The position numbers and the translations under genes were made by a program. The notes beneath the pieces are model-generated. The model worked only from the letters and a program-made list of their open reading frames with translations, was not told the origin of the DNA and searched no databases. A stretch of DNA of 35,437 bases from an uncultured Eubacterium sp. (GTDB lineage Bacteria; Bacillota; Clostridia; Lachnospirales; Lachnospiraceae), in NCBI GenBank assembly GCA_910578975.1, contig CAJTRZ010000019.1, positions 1 to 35,437 of the forward strand, written 5' to 3'. Shown piece after piece: positions 34,205-35,437 of the stretch (its first letter is position 1; each line of letters opens with the position of its first letter).

Positions 34205-34633
34205 TTATTTACATTTACATCCGCTTGGATTAAATGCATAAAAGTTTTTCTGATCTAATTCTTCTGTCAAAAGTCTGAGGGCCTCTCCAAAACGCTGGAA
34301 GTGTATGATTTCTCTCTTTCTCAGGAATCTGATAGGTTCGCAAACCTCGTTATCTTTTACTAATGACAAGATATTATCATAAGTTTTTCTCGCTTTCTGT
34401 TCCGCAGCCATGTTTTCGAACAAATCTGCTATCGGATCCCCTGATGACTGAAATTCCGTAGCTGTAAACGGCACCCCCCCTGCAGCCTGTGGCCATACAC
34501 CTAATGTATGGTCTACATAGTATTTCTCAAATCCGGCAATATCCGCATCATCACATGGAAGGTCTTTAACCAGCTGATGAACCATTGTTCCGACAATCTC
34601 CAAATGAGAAAGTTCGCTCGTGGTATAACTATA
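34205..34633 (-). pseudogene. 5'-truncated manganese catalase / CotJC-like gene
   Basis: The reading frame encodes the last two thirds of a CotJC-type manganese catalase: TSELSHLEIVGTMVHQL, YYVDHTLGVWPQAAGG, DPIADLFENMAAEQKARKTYD, REIIHFQRFGEALR and NFYAFNPSG. Full-length relatives are about 190-215 residues and begin with about 60 more residues carrying YGGPDGELGA and metal ligands. Here a TGA at 34634-34636 closes the frame just upstream. The frame opens without ATG (first candidate start TTG 34603) and without ribosome binding site. It is therefore most likely a decayed or deleted gene. Its terminator is still intact. The family decomposes H2O2 and in Bacillus is an inner spore-coat protein. 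Confidence 0.8.
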
Positions 34634-34693
34634 TCATTAATATGTATGTTAATAGATAAAATACAATATTAAACTGTTCTTTACTTAAAAATA

Positions 34694-34723
34694 AGCCCCC
34701 AGGATTTCTCCTGAGGACTGCTT
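34694..34723 (-). terminator. Terminator of the Cys-rich protein gene
   Basis: A CCTCAGGA/TCCTGGGG core stem with GAAA loop and outer AGC/GCT pairing on the minus strand, followed by TATTTTT. Confidence 0.8.
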
Positions 34724-34727
34724 TGTG

Positions 34728-35012
34728 TTAACAACCACATGATGAATGTACTTCTCTTCCTTTTATAATTGTCTTATGAAGAATCGCATTACAATCACGA
34801 CACTTACTATAACTATATGTTATATACACATATATTGTACAAGTATTAGTACCATATCTATGCGTAACGATTCTATCAAGCCTTTCTTCTACGCCTGTTA
34901 GCGGTGTACGAGGATGACTACATGCTGCTAAAACTGGCTTTGGTGCTACTGTTGTAAATAATACTGCTGTCACCATTACAACTGCACAGGCTTTTTTAAT
35001 TACATTTTTCAT
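34728..35012 (-). CDS. Small Cys-rich exported protein, function unknown
   Basis: A 94-residue protein. An N-terminal signal (KK then a hydrophobic core at 9-24) leads to VLAA-C31. This could be a signal peptidase I site (after A30) or a lipobox (LAAC), which would make it a lipoprotein; the Pro-Lys-Pro before it argues mildly against the latter. The mature part has C31-x-H33, C58, C71-x-x-C74, H89 and C92-x-C94, a spacing that could bind zinc or form disulfides. I do not recognise the family beyond similarity to short exported zinc-ribbon-like proteins of Lachnospiraceae. AAAGGAATTAAA precedes the ATG. Tandem Spo0A boxes lie upstream of its promoter. Confidence 0.75.
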   Translation of the reverse strand: MKNVIKKACAVVMVTAVLFTTVAPKPVLAACSHPRTPLTGVEERLDRIVTHRYGTNTCTIYVYITYSYSKCRDCNAILHKTIIKGREVHSSCGC

Positions 35013-35074
35013 AGTTTTAATTCCTTTCTTTTTTGATAATTCCTACTAGTTACAACGTGTCATGCATAACATTT

Positions 35075-35116
35075 ATAAAACTCTCTGTATTGGTTGCGCT
35101 ACCAAAAGAGTTTTAT
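35075..35116 (-). promoter_or_regulatory. Leader hairpin of the Cys-rich protein gene
   Basis: A perfect 10-bp outer stem (ATAAAACTCT with AGAGTTTTAT) encloses TTGGT/ACCAA, giving a 42-base hairpin in the 5' leader about 63 bases before the start codon. It has no T run in the right place, so a terminator is less likely than an mRNA-stability or regulatory element. Confidence 0.5.
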
Positions 35117-35133
35117 CTGGATCTGTTATCATT

Positions 35134-35188
35134 ATTTTATAATCAAATAGCACTTATAACAAGTTGTTTCTTTCGACGAGTTTCGACA
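35134..35188 (-). promoter_or_regulatory. Promoter with tandem Spo0A boxes
   Basis: On the minus strand TGTCGAA (35188-35182) and CGTCGAA (35178-35172) lie 10 bases apart, one helical turn. Nine bases later TTGTTA (35162-35157), 17 bases, and TAAAAT (35139-35134) form a sigma-A promoter. Boxes upstream of the -35 fit activation by phosphorylated Spo0A. Confidence 0.55.
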
Positions 35189-35316
35189 GATAAATAAAAT
35201 TATTAATACTTTTTTCATGTATTAAGATTATTTTTTTGTGACACTATATATAGAAAGAAAACGGTAACTAAACTGTTATTTTAGCTAACAGTTCTTTCTG
35301 TTTTTTTATTAAAGCA

Positions 35317-35374
35317 AAAAACACCCACGCTCCATAAGAAACGTAAGTGTTTTTCAGCCATAATCAATATGGCT
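35317..35374 (-). terminator. Terminator of a gene beyond the right edge
   Basis: AAAAACAC/GTGTTTTT with an inner ACG/CGT pair (35317-35354) is followed on the minus strand by a T run. AGCCATA/TATGGCT (35356-35374) lies just before it. A plus-strand hairpin AACTGTTA/TAACAGTT with T run is at about 35269-35290. No coding region is visible from 35189 to the window end. Confidence 0.6.
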
Positions 35375-35437
35375 ATCTCTGTTTTAGTATAGTACCATAT
35401 TTTAAAAAATATTACAACAATAATTATTAATTTTTAT

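Overview
This is a low-GC chromosomal segment, most likely from a Clostridia member of the Lachnospiraceae. Evidence: clostridial-type ribosome binding sites (AGGAGG variants), sigma-A promoters with 17-base spacers, type III glutamine synthetase, class II aldolase, a coaX-dusB-greA-lysS block, small families I associate with Lachnospiraceae (DUF6145-like, DUF6465-like, DUF1858), and secreted enzymes with Thr/Pro linkers and lysine-rich C-termini. TGTCGAA (Spo0A-box) motifs, a collagen-like exosporium-type protein and a CotJC remnant suggest a spore former or a descendant of one. The species cannot be named from the sequence. Every gene except one (24734-25156, + strand) lies on the minus strand.

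Region by region, left to right. 0.1-1.1 kb: a D-2-hydroxyacid dehydrogenase. 1.2-15 kb: three large secreted enzymes, a GH16 beta-glucanase with three tandem Trp-rich modules, a subtilase with a discoidin-like domain, and a 1940-residue protein with three separate GH18 domains. A tcdA-phosphatase pair is embedded between the first two. 15-17.8 kb: an S1-domain protein, a membrane-anchored endonuclease/exonuclease/phosphatase-fold enzyme and a collagen-like protein. 17.9-22.4 kb: housekeeping genes lysS, greA, dusB, coaX and a DUF6145-like gene. 22.4-24.4 kb: an SPFH/NfeD pair and an SH3b protein. 24.7-27.8 kb: an H1-like DUF6465 protein, a DUF1858 protein, a cyclophilin, a probable structured non-coding RNA, and a Na+/Ca2+ exchanger-type transporter. 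28.2-30.3 kb: glutamine synthetase III with a leader resembling an attenuator. 30.6-32.6 kb: a class B sortase and fructose-bisphosphate aldolase. 32.7-35.4 kb: a second secreted GH16 enzyme, a 5'-truncated manganese-catalase/CotJC pseudogene and a small Cys-rich exported protein.

Functionally, beta-1,3-glucanase-type GH16 enzymes, multi-GH18 chitinase and subtilase together match the three main components of a fungal cell wall (glucan, chitin, mannoprotein). Three of the four secreted enzymes share a homologous basic C-terminal domain that probably holds them at the cell surface. This is an inference from families and context.

The most unusual non-coding content is intergenic structure. One family (19525-19660 and 28099-28236) lies just after the stop codons of greA and the glutamine synthetase gene and carries a 61-base hairpin whose stem covaries between copies. 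A second family (5463-5589 and 8921-9043) lies after the subtilase and chitinase genes. Further hairpin arrays lie at 31562-31700 and 26334-26698.
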